Shown: piece after piece, positions 22,859 to 31,904 of the stretch
How the letters are laid out: every line of letters begins with the position of its first letter
Numbering within the stretch: the first letter of the stretch is position 1
From: an uncultured Lachnospiraceae bacterium
GTDB lineage: Bacteria; Bacillota; Clostridia; Lachnospirales; Lachnospiraceae
Length of the DNA: 64,000 bases
Assembly (NCBI GenBank): GCA_910587095.1
Contig: CAJUMJ010000038.1
Location: forward strand, 1 to 64,000
Direction of reading: 5' to 3'
The notes under the pieces: model-generated
The model's database searches: none
Told to the model about the DNA's origin: nothing
The model's input: only the letters and a program-made list of their open reading frames with translations
Made by a program: the position numbers and the translations under genes

Positions 22859-23875
22859 TCAACCCCTATACTGCTCCAATACTACCCCGTGTGCAATACC
22901 CGGGATTGTCTGGCCCTCGTTATAGCTGGTCTTGGAAAGAAGCGCTCCCGTCGGCATAAACAATACCCTCTTCCAAATGCCTTCCTCGATCTTTTTCAGA
23001 ATATAAGCCGACAACACCACAGCGCTGCACCCGCAGCCGGAACCGCCCGCATCGGTATGCTGTTTCTCGTTGTCATAAATCTCTATGCCGCAGTCCATAT
23101 GCTGTCTTGTAATATCAATCTGTTTCTCCGCAAGCAGGTCAAACAAAAGCTGCTGCCCGACCTCGCCGAGATCGCCGGTGATAATCTTATCGTAGTCCTT
23201 CGGCTCCCTGCCAAAGTCCTCCAAATGACGCACAATCGTATCCGCCGCCGCGGGAGCCATACAGGCGCCCATATTCATGGAATCCTTCACCCCGTAATCC
23301 ACGATTTTTCCAAGCGTCGCACCCACCATCACCGCCCGCGTCTTTTTGCCCGGCGTCTCCGAGAGAATGAACGCGCCGCTTCCTGTCACCGTCCAGGTAG
23401 CCGACTTCGGCCTTTGGTTGCCGTAGGCCAGAGGAAAACGGAATTCCTTCTCCGCGCTGGCAAAATGGCTCGATGTAATGCAGGCCGCTTTTCTCGCAAA
23501 TCCGCCGGAGATCATCACTCCGCCCATGATCAGCGACAATCCGCAGGTGGAGCAGGCGCCGTAAAGCCCCACATGAGGCAACTGATATCCCGCCAAGCCG
23601 AAGCTGCTGGCAATGGACTGCCCAAGCAGATCGCCCGCCAACACCACATCTACATCCTGCTTCGTAAGCTCCGCCCCGGAGAGAGCGATCTCAAGCGCCT
23701 CCTTTTGCAGGCGGCTCTCCGCCTCCTCCCAATTTTGCGCGCCAAACTTGTCGTCATATCCGACCTTGTCAAACAGCGCTCCCATAGGACCCTGGGCTTC
23801 CTTGTTGCCCACCATGGACGCGCTGCTAATAATATATGGCTTCTTATCAAACTGAATGCTCTGTTTTCCCAACAT
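22859..23875 (-). CDS. spoVAD: Stage V sporulation protein AD
   Basis: SpoVAD is the soluble, dipicolinic acid-binding subunit of the SpoVA channel and has a thiolase-like fold. The 338-residue protein shows the family segments PYIISSASMVGNKEAQGPMG, LYGACSTCGLSLIMGG with the former thiolase cysteine region, SSHFASAEKEFRFPL, and TDAGGSGCGCSAVVLSAY near the end. The length is right. It is separated from spoVAC by more than 23 kb and from spoVAE by four genes, unlike the usual AC-AD-AE order. It has its own promoter of the forespore type at 23910-23938. Confidence 0.95.
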   Translation of the reverse strand: MLGKQSIQFDKKPYIISSASMVGNKEAQGPMGALFDKVGYDDKFGAQNWEEAESRLQKEALEIALSGAELTKQDVDVVLAGDLLGQSIASSFGLAGYQLPHVGLYGACSTCGLSLIMGGVMISGGFARKAACITSSHFASAEKEFRFPLAYGNQRPKSATWTVTGSGAFILSETPGKKTRAVMVGATLGKIVDYGVKDSMNMGACMAPAAADTIVRHLEDFGREPKDYDKIITGDLGEVGQQLLFDLLAEKQIDITRQHMDCGIEIYDNEKQHTDAGGSGCGCSAVVLSAYILKKIEEGIWKRVLFMPTGALLSKTSYNEGQTIPGIAHGVVLEQYRG

Positions 23876-23909
23876 ACCGACATACTGTCCTTTCTTCCAT
23901 GATTAAGGA

Positions 23910-23938
23910 TAGTATGCCGTTTTTTTGTTAATATATAC
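23910..23938 (-). promoter_or_regulatory. Sigma-G/F-type promoter of spoVAD
   Basis: Minus-strand GTATA (23938-23934) and CATACTA (23916-23910) are 17 bases apart. Both boxes match the forespore consensus perfectly. Transcription would start about 28 bases before the ATG. Confidence 0.75.
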
Positions 23939-24875
23939 CGGTTCTGATGTCCTCTTTCATATCGAGCACGGCCGCCCGCGCCGCATCCGCATAGTTCTCG
24001 GCCCCGTATTTCGCATAGGCTTCCTGCTGATACGCGGCGATGATGCCTCTGGAAGAATTGATGATCGCCCCGAGGCCGTCCTCGTTGAAGAAGTGCTTCA
24101 AATCCTTGCCCTTGCCGCCCTGCGCTCCGTAGCCCGGCACCAGAATATAGGATTTCGGCATAATCCGCCTCAAAGCCTTACCCATCTCAGGGTAGGTTGC
24201 GCCCACCACGGCGCCGATATAGCTGTATGTCTCGCCCATATGCTCCGCCGCCCACTCGGCAACCTTCTCGCCGACTATCTCATACAGCGGTCTTGCCCCC
24301 GCAGCGTCCGAGCTTCCCTCCGGCAAAAAGAGCCGATCCTGAAATTCACCGCTGCTGGGATTCGAAGTCTTTACAAGAATAAAGAGCCCCTTCTTTTCCT
24401 TTTTGCAAACATCGATAAATGGTTTCACACCGTCCGTTCCGAAATACGGGTTGATCGTCGCAAAGTCCTCCTCAAAGCTCCGGCACATCGTGTTTCCGAC
24501 CTGCACCTGCCCCAGGTGTCCAACCGCGTATGCCTCCGAGGTGGAGCCGATATCGCCCCGCTTGATATCGCCGATCACCACCAGCCCTTTTTCCTTACAG
24601 TAAGCAACCGTTTTCTGAAAAGCGATCAGCCCCTCCACGCCAAACTGCTCGTACATGGCGATCTGCGGCTTCACGGCAGGCACCAGATCGCAAACCGCGT
24701 CCACAATTCCCTTATTATATGTAAGAATCGCCTCCGCCGCACCTTTTAAGTTCTCACCGTACTCGGCAAATGCCTTTTGTTTGATATGCTCCGGAACTAA
24801 TTTCATAGTGGGGTCGAGGCCCACCACAATAGGAGCTTCCATCTTCTTAATCTTCTCTGTCAGTACATGAATCAC
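23928..24875 (-). CDS. pyrF: Orotidine 5'-phosphate decarboxylase (long form)
   Basis: The enzyme converts OMP to UMP in pyrimidine synthesis. The catalytic D-x-K-x-x-D appears as GDIKRGDI near residues 98-105. The substrate phosphate region VVGATYPEMG near 211-220 and VPGYGAQGG near 237-245 are present. The length of 315 residues puts it in the long type 2 form common in Clostridia. The start is a GTG at 24875: GGAGG lies ten bases before it, and it overlaps the preceding stop (GTGA). The spoVAD promoter at 23910-23938 overlaps the last bases of this gene. It is coupled to a NUDIX-like gene; no other pyr genes are here. Confidence 0.94.
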   Translation of the reverse strand: MIHVLTEKIKKMEAPIVVGLDPTMKLVPEHIKQKAFAEYGENLKGAAEAILTYNKGIVDAVCDLVPAVKPQIAMYEQFGVEGLIAFQKTVAYCKEKGLVVIGDIKRGDIGSTSEAYAVGHLGQVQVGNTMCRSFEEDFATINPYFGTDGVKPFIDVCKKEKKGLFILVKTSNPSSGEFQDRLFLPEGSSDAAGARPLYEIVGEKVAEWAAEHMGETYSYIGAVVGATYPEMGKALRRIMPKSYILVPGYGAQGGKGKDLKHFFNEDGLGAIINSSRGIIAAYQQEAYAKYGAENYADAARAAVLDMKEDIRTGIY

Positions 24876-25276
24876 AGCTTTTTACCCTCCAAATCTTTCA
24901 GAACATACTGGTTTTCAATATAAAGCGGAAAATCCTCCCTCTTCACCCACTCGTAGCTCCCGTAATCCTCCGACAGGACAATAGTGGCCTCCTCATCCTC
25001 CGGGATAGAACAGATGTACGCAATTCCGACACAGTGCGTCTCGCCGAGAAGCTGGGACCAGGTATACTCGATTTTCTCGATTTTTCCGCTCACGGAAAGC
25101 AGCTCCGTGATCACGTTTAGCATCGTCTCGTCAGGCGCCTCTCCATGCGGCACTTCCGCGTCAATAAATTCCCACACAAAGGGATCCGGAATGCGGTCAT
25201 CCATCCATCTCTTCAACAGGAGATAAGTATCCCCTCTCTTGACAATTCCTTTCACTCGCACATAGGTATCTTTCAT
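24872..25276 (-). CDS. NUDIX-like protein with a degenerate NUDIX box
   Basis: The 134-residue protein has the strand pattern of a NUDIX hydrolase (VKGIVKRGDTYLLLKRW, then FVWEFIDAEVPHGEAPDETM). Where the catalytic box G-x5-E-x7-REUxEExGU should be, it has GEAPDETMLNVITELLSVSG, so the REUxEE core that binds magnesium is lost. It may bind a nucleotide without hydrolysing it, or be a divergent enzyme. Its stop overlaps the pyrF start, so the two proteins are probably made together and may act on related pyrimidine compounds. The family assignment is moderate. Confidence 0.65.
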   Translation of the reverse strand: MKDTYVRVKGIVKRGDTYLLLKRWMDDRIPDPFVWEFIDAEVPHGEAPDETMLNVITELLSVSGKIEKIEYTWSQLLGETHCVGIAYICSIPEDEEATIVLSEDYGSYEWVKREDFPLYIENQYVLKDLEGKKL

Positions 25277-25305
25277 AACAATTCTCCCTTCTGATTATGA
25301 TTGTA

Positions 25306-26367
25306 TTATCTGGTCTGCAAAAACTCGTATTCCCTCTTTGCCGCCGCGTCATCAGGATAGCTTCGCAGATAACTGTTCATCAGCGCCGCCGCCGTCTTGA
25401 AGTCTCCCATATATTCGTAAGTCATAATCTCATTAAATTTGAGGGTCTGCATCATATCGTTTCCCTCTATATTCATCGCCGTCTGAAACGCGTCGAGCGC
25501 CGTCTGGTACTCCCCAAGCTGCATACGGCACAGTCCGAGCTGATTGTAGATCTCCGCCTTTGTCTGGTCAAAATCCGTATACCCGGCATAAATGCTGGCC
25601 GCATAGTTATAATCCCCAAGCGCCTCGTATGTTCTCCCCAGATAGAGCGCCGCACCATAGTCCGAAGCCGTCTTCAGCTTCTCAAGAAAATTACGGGCGT
25701 TATCGTAATCTCCCATATAATAACAGATGCGCCCCATATCATAGTCGGAGATGGACTTTTCATTCTCCTTCATGGCGTTTTGCAGATAAATCTGCCCCGC
25801 CTCCTTGTATCCGTACTCCTCAAGCACCATATAGATGCGGATCATGCGGTCGTAGTTTTTCGGTTCCTGCGCGATCGCGGTGTCAAAGTCCGCTTTCGCC
25901 CCGTCAAAATTTCCCTCCGAGAGCTTTACGCAGCCCCGCAGGTAATAAGCGTTTGTCTCCGTCGGCCGTATACCTAAAATCGCATCGTAAACCTTCTCCG
26001 CGCTCTGCATCTGTCCGCTCTTATAATATGCCGTGGCAAGGTAATAGTTGATATCGAAATCCAGGTTCTCCACCCTGCCGTCGCCCAGCCTCAGAGCGGC
26101 TTCCAGATAGGCTATGGCCGCCTCATACTCCGTCTTTCCCAGGTAGGCAAGCCCCATGCCGCGGTAGAGAAGCCGTTCCTCCTCCCCGTTTTCCTCCGCC
26201 GTCTGGAAAAGTGCGAGAGCCTTCTCATAATCAAGCGCCGCCACGGCATCCATACCCTGCTCGGTATAGCTCGGCTCCGCGTCCTTCCCGCATCCCGCCA
26301 GAGCCAGACACAATAAAACCGCCGCAATCCCCGTTTTTTTCCTGCCTTTTCTCTCCCGTATCTTCAC
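25306..26367 (-). CDS. TPR-repeat lipoprotein
   Basis: The protein has 353 residues. The N-terminus is a lipoprotein signal with lipobox LALAGC at about residues 20-25, so the protein is anchored outside the membrane. From residue 35 to the end it is built of eight or nine tetratricopeptide repeats, visible as repeated A-L-xx-Y and G-x-A-Y patterns such as AAIAYLEAALRLGD, YNQLGLCRMQLGEYQTALDA. TPR proteins are scaffolds for protein partners. The start is a GTG with GGAG eight bases before it. It lies between a NUDIX-like gene and the YdcF-like gene; a 40-bp tandem duplication stands in the gap upstream. Confidence 0.88.
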   Translation of the reverse strand: MKIRERKGRKKTGIAAVLLCLALAGCGKDAEPSYTEQGMDAVAALDYEKALALFQTAEENGEEERLLYRGMGLAYLGKTEYEAAIAYLEAALRLGDGRVENLDFDINYYLATAYYKSGQMQSAEKVYDAILGIRPTETNAYYLRGCVKLSEGNFDGAKADFDTAIAQEPKNYDRMIRIYMVLEEYGYKEAGQIYLQNAMKENEKSISDYDMGRICYYMGDYDNARNFLEKLKTASDYGAALYLGRTYEALGDYNYAASIYAGYTDFDQTKAEIYNQLGLCRMQLGEYQTALDAFQTAMNIEGNDMMQTLKFNEIMTYEYMGDFKTAAALMNSYLRSYPDDAAAKREYEFLQTR

Positions 26368-26430
26368 CGTTTGTCTCCATAGCGATCATATGTTTCTCAT
26401 CTTGTTCTATTCTAACCACACTGCCCCCGC

Positions 26431-26510
26431 GCGTCAAGCAACTTTTGTGTTGTCTGGCACACGCCCATTCGCGTCAAGCAGCTTTTGTGTTGTCTGGCAC
26501 ACGCCCATTC
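26431..26510. repeat. 40-bp tandem duplication
   Basis: The units 26431-26470 and 26471-26510 are identical except for one base (A versus G at 26441/26481). Each unit contains GTGT-N7-CACAC, a small hairpin. It lies between the stop of the YdcF-like gene and the start of the TPR lipoprotein gene. Confidence 0.8.
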
Positions 26511-26525
26511 GGTCTGGCCAAACTG

Positions 26526-27281
26526 TTATAACAGGTTTCCGTATACCAGATCTTTCATGATCCCGAAAAACTCCCGCACCAGATTATTGGGCTGAAAGTA
26601 AATATTGGAGCGGGCCGAGATGCCGCAGGCATTCTCAAAGCCCGCGTGTCTGGCCAGCATCACTCCCCGGAATACGTGGAAGTTGTTGGTGACAATGCCC
26701 ACATCCTTGTCCGTCCCGCCGATGAGCGCTGCGCTGTATGCAATGTTCTCCGAGGTGTCCGTGGATTTGTCCTCCATAAGTATTCTCTCCGGCGCTATGC
26801 CCCTCTCCACCAGATAAACATACATTCCCTCCGCCTCGGTACATGGCTCGTTCGCCCCCTGCCCGCCGCTCACCACGCACAGCGTATCCTCATTGGCGAT
26901 CAGATAGTCGTAGGCCGCATCCAGACGAAACCGAAGCACCGCACTTGGTCCGCCGGCCTTCATCTGCGCGCCAAGGACAATGATATAGTCAAGCCCCGGC
27001 CTGCCCTGATCCCTGTAATGGGCAAATATGCAGCCTTCCGCCACCACAAAGAGAAGTACACATACGGCCGTCAGTATAACAATAAGGCGGCGCACAGGAA
27101 AAGGCAGCCTGCTCCAAAGGTCATTTCCTATAAAAACCGCAAGGCCCAAAAAAGCCAGACCGCCAACCCCCCATATCAGATAAAAACGGCTCCCGGACCG
27201 TATACTGAACACAATAAAGCAGTAGAGAAAACACAAAAACGCTGCCAGAATACACAGAACGACCATTCTTTTTTTCCTCAT
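26526..27281 (-). CDS. YdcF/SanA-like membrane protein (DUF218)
   Basis: The protein has 251 residues. Three hydrophobic segments fill residues 5-90, followed by an outer DUF218 domain: DYIIVLGAQMKAGGPSAVLRFRLDAAYDYL near 99-128, SGGQGANEPCTEAEGMYVYL near 139-158, and ILMEDKSTDTSENI near 170-183. Relatives (YdcF, SanA, ElyC) are linked to envelope and peptidoglycan precursor metabolism, and the catalytic role is not settled. The ATG overlaps the stop of the phosphodiesterase gene upstream (ATGA), indicating cotranslation. Confidence 0.88.
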   Translation of the reverse strand: MRKKRMVVLCILAAFLCFLYCFIVFSIRSGSRFYLIWGVGGLAFLGLAVFIGNDLWSRLPFPVRRLIVILTAVCVLLFVVAEGCIFAHYRDQGRPGLDYIIVLGAQMKAGGPSAVLRFRLDAAYDYLIANEDTLCVVSGGQGANEPCTEAEGMYVYLVERGIAPERILMEDKSTDTSENIAYSAALIGGTDKDVGIVTNNFHVFRGVMLARHAGFENACGISARSNIYFQPNNLVREFFGIMKDLVYGNLL

Positions 27282-30193
27282 GCAAGCATACCCTCAAACA
27301 CTTCCTCCGGCACAGGCTTGCAGTAGCGGTAGCCCTGGGCCACATAAGCGCCGATCTCCATCATCAGCTCCGTGTCCTTATCCGTCTCCACACCCTCGCA
27401 GACAACCTGAGCCTCCAAGTCATTTGCCAGATTAACAATATTTTTCATAATATACACCTGTCTCGTGCGGTTCTCGTTATTGAGCAAAAACGATCTGTCA
27501 AGCTTGATCACCGACGCGGGAATCTGCTCGAACACACCGAGCGACGAGTAGCCCGAGCCGAAATCGTCTATGGAGAGATGCACGCCCTTTTTCTTCAATA
27601 TCTCCACGTTTTCCCTGACCTTCTGCTGCTGCATTTCCTCCACGACAAGCGTCTCCGTAATCTCCACCTCGATCAGATCCTTCGGAATATCATATTTACC
27701 GATCATGGATTCGAACTGCGCCGGAAACCCTTCTTTCACAAAATGCGTTCTTGAAAAATTACAGGATATGGGAACCACGGGAAGACCCTTGTCAAGCCTC
27801 CGGCGAAGCATCTTGCAGACGCTCTCCATCACAAAGAAATCTATCTCCGTGATCTTTCCCGTCTGCTCATAGTAAGGCACGAAAAAGCCGGGCGCGCGAA
27901 TCGCGCCGTTCGCCGAAGGATCCTTGAAACGCACCAGCGCTTCCGCCCCCACCACACGCTCGTCGCGGATGTCCACCTTCGCCTGATAGTATGCCACAAA
28001 ATCCTTCCTGAAATCCACACGATCCAACAGCTTTTCCCGCTCATGCTGCTCTTTAAGCTTCGTTCTCAGCTCGTCGTCATAGATGCGGACCCCATTGCTG
28101 TAGCCATCCTTTAGCGGATCCACCGCCTGGATCGCATAGGAGAGGGCAAGCTGGATATCCGTCTCTCCCTTTTCGATGGCGCAGATGCCCATCGCATGCG
28201 CCAGACGTATCCCTTCCCTCTCATAGATATAATCGGAAATCCGGTTCGCCATGGTTCTCATGCGCTCCGTCAGAGCCGCCATATCCTCATAGCACACAAA
28301 GAGCACAAAGTGACTGCCGTAGCTTCTGGCATACAGCTCCTTCTCGCTGTCGATCTCCGCTGACATCACTTCGATGGTAAGCTCCAAAAATCTCTGCCCC
28401 GTTCCCCATCCGTAAAGTGTATTGTAGCTCTTAAACTGGCAGATATCCGTATAGACGATGGCATAGTTTCTGTCCGCATCCGTCCCCAGCCTGCAAGACG
28501 CCCTGTATTTCAGGTAGTTCAGATTCCAGATATTGAAGTCCGTGTCCTTGTACATCAGCTTCTGGATTCTTTTGCTGTTTTCCAGCATACGGTACAGGAC
28601 AAAAATAGCAAGAGTGGCCGCGAAGAGCAGCACAAGGATAATGACGATGCTGTGATCCCTGATAAAGCTGTCAACGCTTATCTTGGAATAAAAATTGTCC
28701 TGAAGCATGTAGTCGTTTACCGTCTTGTCGGTAACTTCCAGAAGCTCCTTATTTAAAATGCCAAGGAGAGGAGACTGCTCGTCGTCCCGAACCGCCATGC
28801 GGATACTGTGCACATCGCTTAAAACCGTGTGAATCTCCAACTGTCCGAAGCTTAAGTTCGAGCCGAGCATATACTCCGCCAGATAGCCGTCGCACAAAGC
28901 CGCCTCCGCCTTGCCGGCGCGTACCGCCCGCAGACACTCCTCCTGATTTCCGTAGACGAGAAGCTGCGTCTGATCCCCCACATAGGAAAAATCCTCTTCC
29001 CCGCAGACATTCTCGCTCGTCACCGCCAGATTATTAAGCTCCTCCACCCTGCTCCCGCGCTTCATAATGATGACGTGCGGCACTTGCGCGTAGACCTTTG
29101 TGACTGTGCCTTTCGCCTGCCTGATTTCCGCGACGTCCTCACCGCAGTACCCTATGATATCAATGCTTCCCTCCGCAAGCGCCTCTTTCGCCTCCTCCAT
29201 GCCGGCCATTTTGACATAGTCAAAACCGAGGCCCGTACTCGCCGACACCTCTTCCAGCAATTGCAATGCCAGTCCGCTGTAGACGCCCTCCTCGTCCTCA
29301 TAGGAAAAGGGATAATAGCCGTCCAGATAACCGACCGTCAGCCGTTTCTTCTGCCGAATGTAGTCCTTCTCCTCGCCTGTCAGAAGAATGGTATGATCCA
29401 GACGGCTGTCGTAATATTTCACCATCAGTTCGTTTTCCAGCTCGGGACGGTTCATCTTGATATCCGCGATCCCCTGATTCAGCTCGAGCATCAGATCGTC
29501 GTTCCCGGGATATGTAATATAATAAAACGGCATGGGCGCGAAACGGCCGATCACCCGCTGGCCCTCCCTGATTTCCGTAAGGGAATGCACAAGCGCGTCG
29601 ATCTCACCCGCCGACAGCGCCTCCTGCAAGGCCGCCGCACTCTCGTACTCGCGCACCTTCGGGCTGGGGATACCGTGCCCGTTGAGGTACTCCAGAAATT
29701 CCTGTTTCCTGACATAAGTCCCGACAACGCCGTAAGTAATGTCCCCCATAGCGTCAAAATCCTCGTAAGCGATCTTGCTGTCGCTTTTCACCGCGACGGC
29801 TCCGAACGTATAACCGCTCGCCAGGTCGGCATAAAGATAGCTCTCCGCCCTCTCCCTGGAATACTGGGCGGAGCCTACCAGATCCACCTCTTTGTCGGCC
29901 AACATCCCGAGCGCTTCGTCCCAGCTTACGCACGGCACATATTCCACATCCCAGCTTACGTAATCACACAAATTTTCCAGATATTCCACGTCCATCCCGG
30001 AAAGGCTTCCGTCCGGCATCGTCTCGTGATACCCTCCCATCGGGAAAAAACTCACCCGCACCGTCCGTTTCTGTGCTCCGTGAACCACGTCCGGTTCCCT
30101 GAGTCCAAAGGAAACCGAAAGCAGCGCTCCCACGGCAAGTATTCCTGCCGCTCCCGCCGCCTTACGTAATTTTTTCATCGCTATCGTACACAT
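27278..30193 (-). CDS. c-di-GMP phosphodiesterase with two solute-binding sensor domains
   Basis: The 971-residue protein is a transmembrane signalling enzyme. A signal or anchor segment (about 8-30) is followed by two successive family 3 solute-binding domains (about 43-265 and 285-525) that face outside and resemble amino acid binding proteins. A membrane helix (about 530-555) leads to a GGDEF domain that is degenerate: its active-site loop reads RSYGSHF. A C-terminal EAL domain (about 715-970) keeps the catalytic residues: EALVRF, DDFGSGYSSL, the lysine of VIKLDRSF and CEGVET. It should therefore degrade c-di-GMP in response to external small molecules, the GGDEF part serving as a regulatory module. 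It is coupled by overlap to the YdcF-like gene downstream. Confidence 0.9.
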   Translation of the reverse strand: MCTIAMKKLRKAAGAAGILAVGALLSVSFGLREPDVVHGAQKRTVRVSFFPMGGYHETMPDGSLSGMDVEYLENLCDYVSWDVEYVPCVSWDEALGMLADKEVDLVGSAQYSRERAESYLYADLASGYTFGAVAVKSDSKIAYEDFDAMGDITYGVVGTYVRKQEFLEYLNGHGIPSPKVREYESAAALQEALSAGEIDALVHSLTEIREGQRVIGRFAPMPFYYITYPGNDDLMLELNQGIADIKMNRPELENELMVKYYDSRLDHTILLTGEEKDYIRQKKRLTVGYLDGYYPFSYEDEEGVYSGLALQLLEEVSASTGLGFDYVKMAGMEEAKEALAEGSIDIIGYCGEDVAEIRQAKGTVTKVYAQVPHVIIMKRGSRVEELNNLAVTSENVCGEEDFSYVGDQTQLLVYGNQEECLRAVRAGKAEAALCDGYLAEYMLGSNLSFGQLEIHTVLSDVHSIRMAVRDDEQSPLLGILNKELLEVTDKTVNDYMLQDNFYSKISVDSFIRDHSIVIILVLLFAATLAIFVLYRMLENSKRIQKLMYKDTDFNIWNLNYLKYRASCRLGTDADRNYAIVYTDICQFKSYNTLYGWGTGQRFLELTIEVMSAEIDSEKELYARSYGSHFVLFVCYEDMAALTERMRTMANRISDYIYEREGIRLAHAMGICAIEKGETDIQLALSYAIQAVDPLKDGYSNGVRIYDDELRTKLKEQHEREKLLDRVDFRKDFVAYYQAKVDIRDERVVGAEALVRFKDPSANGAIRAPGFFVPYYEQTGKITEIDFFVMESVCKMLRRRLDKGLPVVPISCNFSRTHFVKEGFPAQFESMIGKYDIPKDLIEVEITETLVVEEMQQQKVRENVEILKKKGVHLSIDDFGSGYSSLGVFEQIPASVIKLDRSFLLNNENRTRQVYIMKNIVNLANDLEAQVVCEGVETDKDTELMMEIGAYVAQGYRYCKPVPEEVFEGMLA

Positions 30194-30213
30194 TGGTTCG
30201 CCTTTCCCGTCAC

Positions 30214-31191
30214 CTAAAGATAACGCTCTAAAAATTCACCGATTCTTCCGTAATACGCCTCGGGATCTTTGTCCTGCGCCTGGGCGTGTCCCGCCCCTTC
30301 CACAATAAGAAGCTCCTTCTCGCAGGCGGCAGCCTCATACAGCTCGTAGGACATAGCCACGTCAATCATCCGGTCCTCGTCCCCGTGGATAAACAAAGTC
30401 GGGATATCGCTGTTGACAACGGCTTTCAGAGGGGAAGCATCCTTTAAATTATATCCGCCCCTCAGACGCAGCATCACACAGGCCGAATCCACAAAAGGGG
30501 CCGCCGGCAGGTGAAACCACTCTCCGATCTTATCGCCGAACATCGCGTAAGCCTCCGTGTAGGCGCTGTCCGATACCACCACCCGAATATGTTCGGATAC
30601 GCCCGGCGCGCCGGCCACGAGAAGCGCCGTGGCGGCTCCCATGGACTGTCCGTGAAGCACGATATCCGCGTCCGGCGACTGCTCCAGAATATGGTCGATC
30701 CAGAGCGCACAGTCAAAGTGATCCGTCCAGCCCATCCCGATAAAATCCCCCTCGCTCTCGCCCTGACAGCGAAGATCCGGCGCCAGCACGGAATAACCCT
30801 GTTGCTGATACCAACACGCGAACTGGTACATTTCCTCCTTCCAGCCCGTGTAGCCGTGGAGAAGAATCACCCACTTATCTCCCGTGCCCGAAGGAAACTC
30901 CTCCGCCGTAAGCCGGTAGCCGTCCTCAGTCTCCACCTGAACCCTGTTTCTCTTAGCCGTCTCAAGCCACTCTCTCGTCCCCGCAAGAAGCTGCGACCTG
31001 TTCTCCTTAATATCCGCCGTCTGCACCTGCTCGCTGTAGCATTTTCTGGTGATATCCTCAAAGGCATTCAGTTTGTCCATAAAAGAGGGAACCAGACAGG
31101 CGCTCACCAGAAAATAGACAAACACGGTGTAAAGCGCAAACACCGCCGCCAAAACCGTAAACGCAACGCTCACTCTCTTTCTTCTCCCCAT
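30214..31191 (-). CDS. Alpha/beta hydrolase with N-terminal membrane anchor
   Basis: One membrane helix (about residues 9-31) anchors an alpha/beta hydrolase domain. The nucleophile elbow is GQSMGA near residue 183, the acid DEDRMID near 275, and the catalytic histidine GAGHA near 301; HGYTG near 118 forms the oxyanion part. This layout is seen in Gram-positive YqkD/Fsh-like hydrolases with unknown substrates. I start at 31191 (MGRRKRVS), since the sequence further upstream does not look like protein. It lies between the phosphodiesterase gene (20 bases) and the phosphopantetheinyl transferase gene. Confidence 0.85.
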   Translation of the reverse strand: MGRRKRVSVAFTVLAAVFALYTVFVYFLVSACLVPSFMDKLNAFEDITRKCYSEQVQTADIKENRSQLLAGTREWLETAKRNRVQVETEDGYRLTAEEFPSGTGDKWVILLHGYTGWKEEMYQFACWYQQQGYSVLAPDLRCQGESEGDFIGMGWTDHFDCALWIDHILEQSPDADIVLHGQSMGAATALLVAGAPGVSEHIRVVVSDSAYTEAYAMFGDKIGEWFHLPAAPFVDSACVMLRLRGGYNLKDASPLKAVVNSDIPTLFIHGDEDRMIDVAMSYELYEAAACEKELLIVEGAGHAQAQDKDPEAYYGRIGEFLERYL

Positions 31192-31229
31192 TCTATACCC
31201 CACTCCCCAAAATAATTGCAAATCTCCTT

Positions 31230-31904
31230 TCACACCGATTCTACGGGAATCATATCGTACGCGATATCCCCGCTCTCCTGACAGCAGACCGCCGCGCAAT
31301 ATCCGTCGATCTCCCTGTACTCCCTCATATAATAATACTTTTCGTCAAAGGAATGCCTCACCCTGGCTCTCTGCGACTTCTCATCCATACAAATCGCAAA
31401 TTCATCCAAAGACAGCGACATTCCTCTTCCGGTTACTTTCAAAAAGCTCTCCTTCATAGTCCAGATGCGAAACATCCGCAATGTCCTCTCCTCTTCCTTT
31501 GCCGCGCCATAGAGCCACCTAAGCTCCTCCTTCGCGAAAAAGCGGTCCGCCACCCGCAGTCTTCCAGCCTTCACGCGCTCGATGTCGTTTCCCACCGGCT
31601 TGTCCCCGATGCTGCAAATCGCGTAGTCACCGGAATGGGACAGGGAAAAGGAAATCTCAGGATGGTATTTCAACGCGGGTTTTCCCCACTCTCCGACCTC
31701 GTACTCCGCGATTCTCTCCTGTATGCCAAAGGCGGCAAGCCCGTGGTTTAGTAAAAGTCCCGCCCCGAGGCTTCTGTTCTTGTCCTTTCTGTTGCGCAAA
31801 AGAGCGATCTTCTGCTGCCTGTAAGGAGAAAGCGTATTCAGTTTTTCCTGGAACAGCATGTCGTTTTCAAAACACCGCACATCCGTATAATAGGTATAAA
31901 TCAT
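31230..31904 (-). CDS. 4'-phosphopantetheinyl transferase (Sfp type)
   Basis: The enzyme moves phosphopantetheine from CoA to a serine of a carrier protein. The motifs of the Sfp family are present: GKPALKYHPEISFSLSHSGDY near residues 75-95, GNDIERV near 105-111 with the magnesium ligands, and WTMKESFLKVTGRG near 149-162. The length of 224 residues fits Sfp, which usually serves peptide or polyketide synthases as well as fatty acid synthesis. No such synthase is in the window. The ATG at 31904 overlaps the stop of the helicase gene (ATGA), so the two are coupled. Confidence 0.9.
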   Translation of the reverse strand: MIYTYYTDVRCFENDMLFQEKLNTLSPYRQQKIALLRNRKDKNRSLGAGLLLNHGLAAFGIQERIAEYEVGEWGKPALKYHPEISFSLSHSGDYAICSIGDKPVGNDIERVKAGRLRVADRFFAKEELRWLYGAAKEEERTLRMFRIWTMKESFLKVTGRGMSLSLDEFAICMDEKSQRARVRHSFDEKYYYMREYREIDGYCAAVCCQESGDIAYDMIPVESV

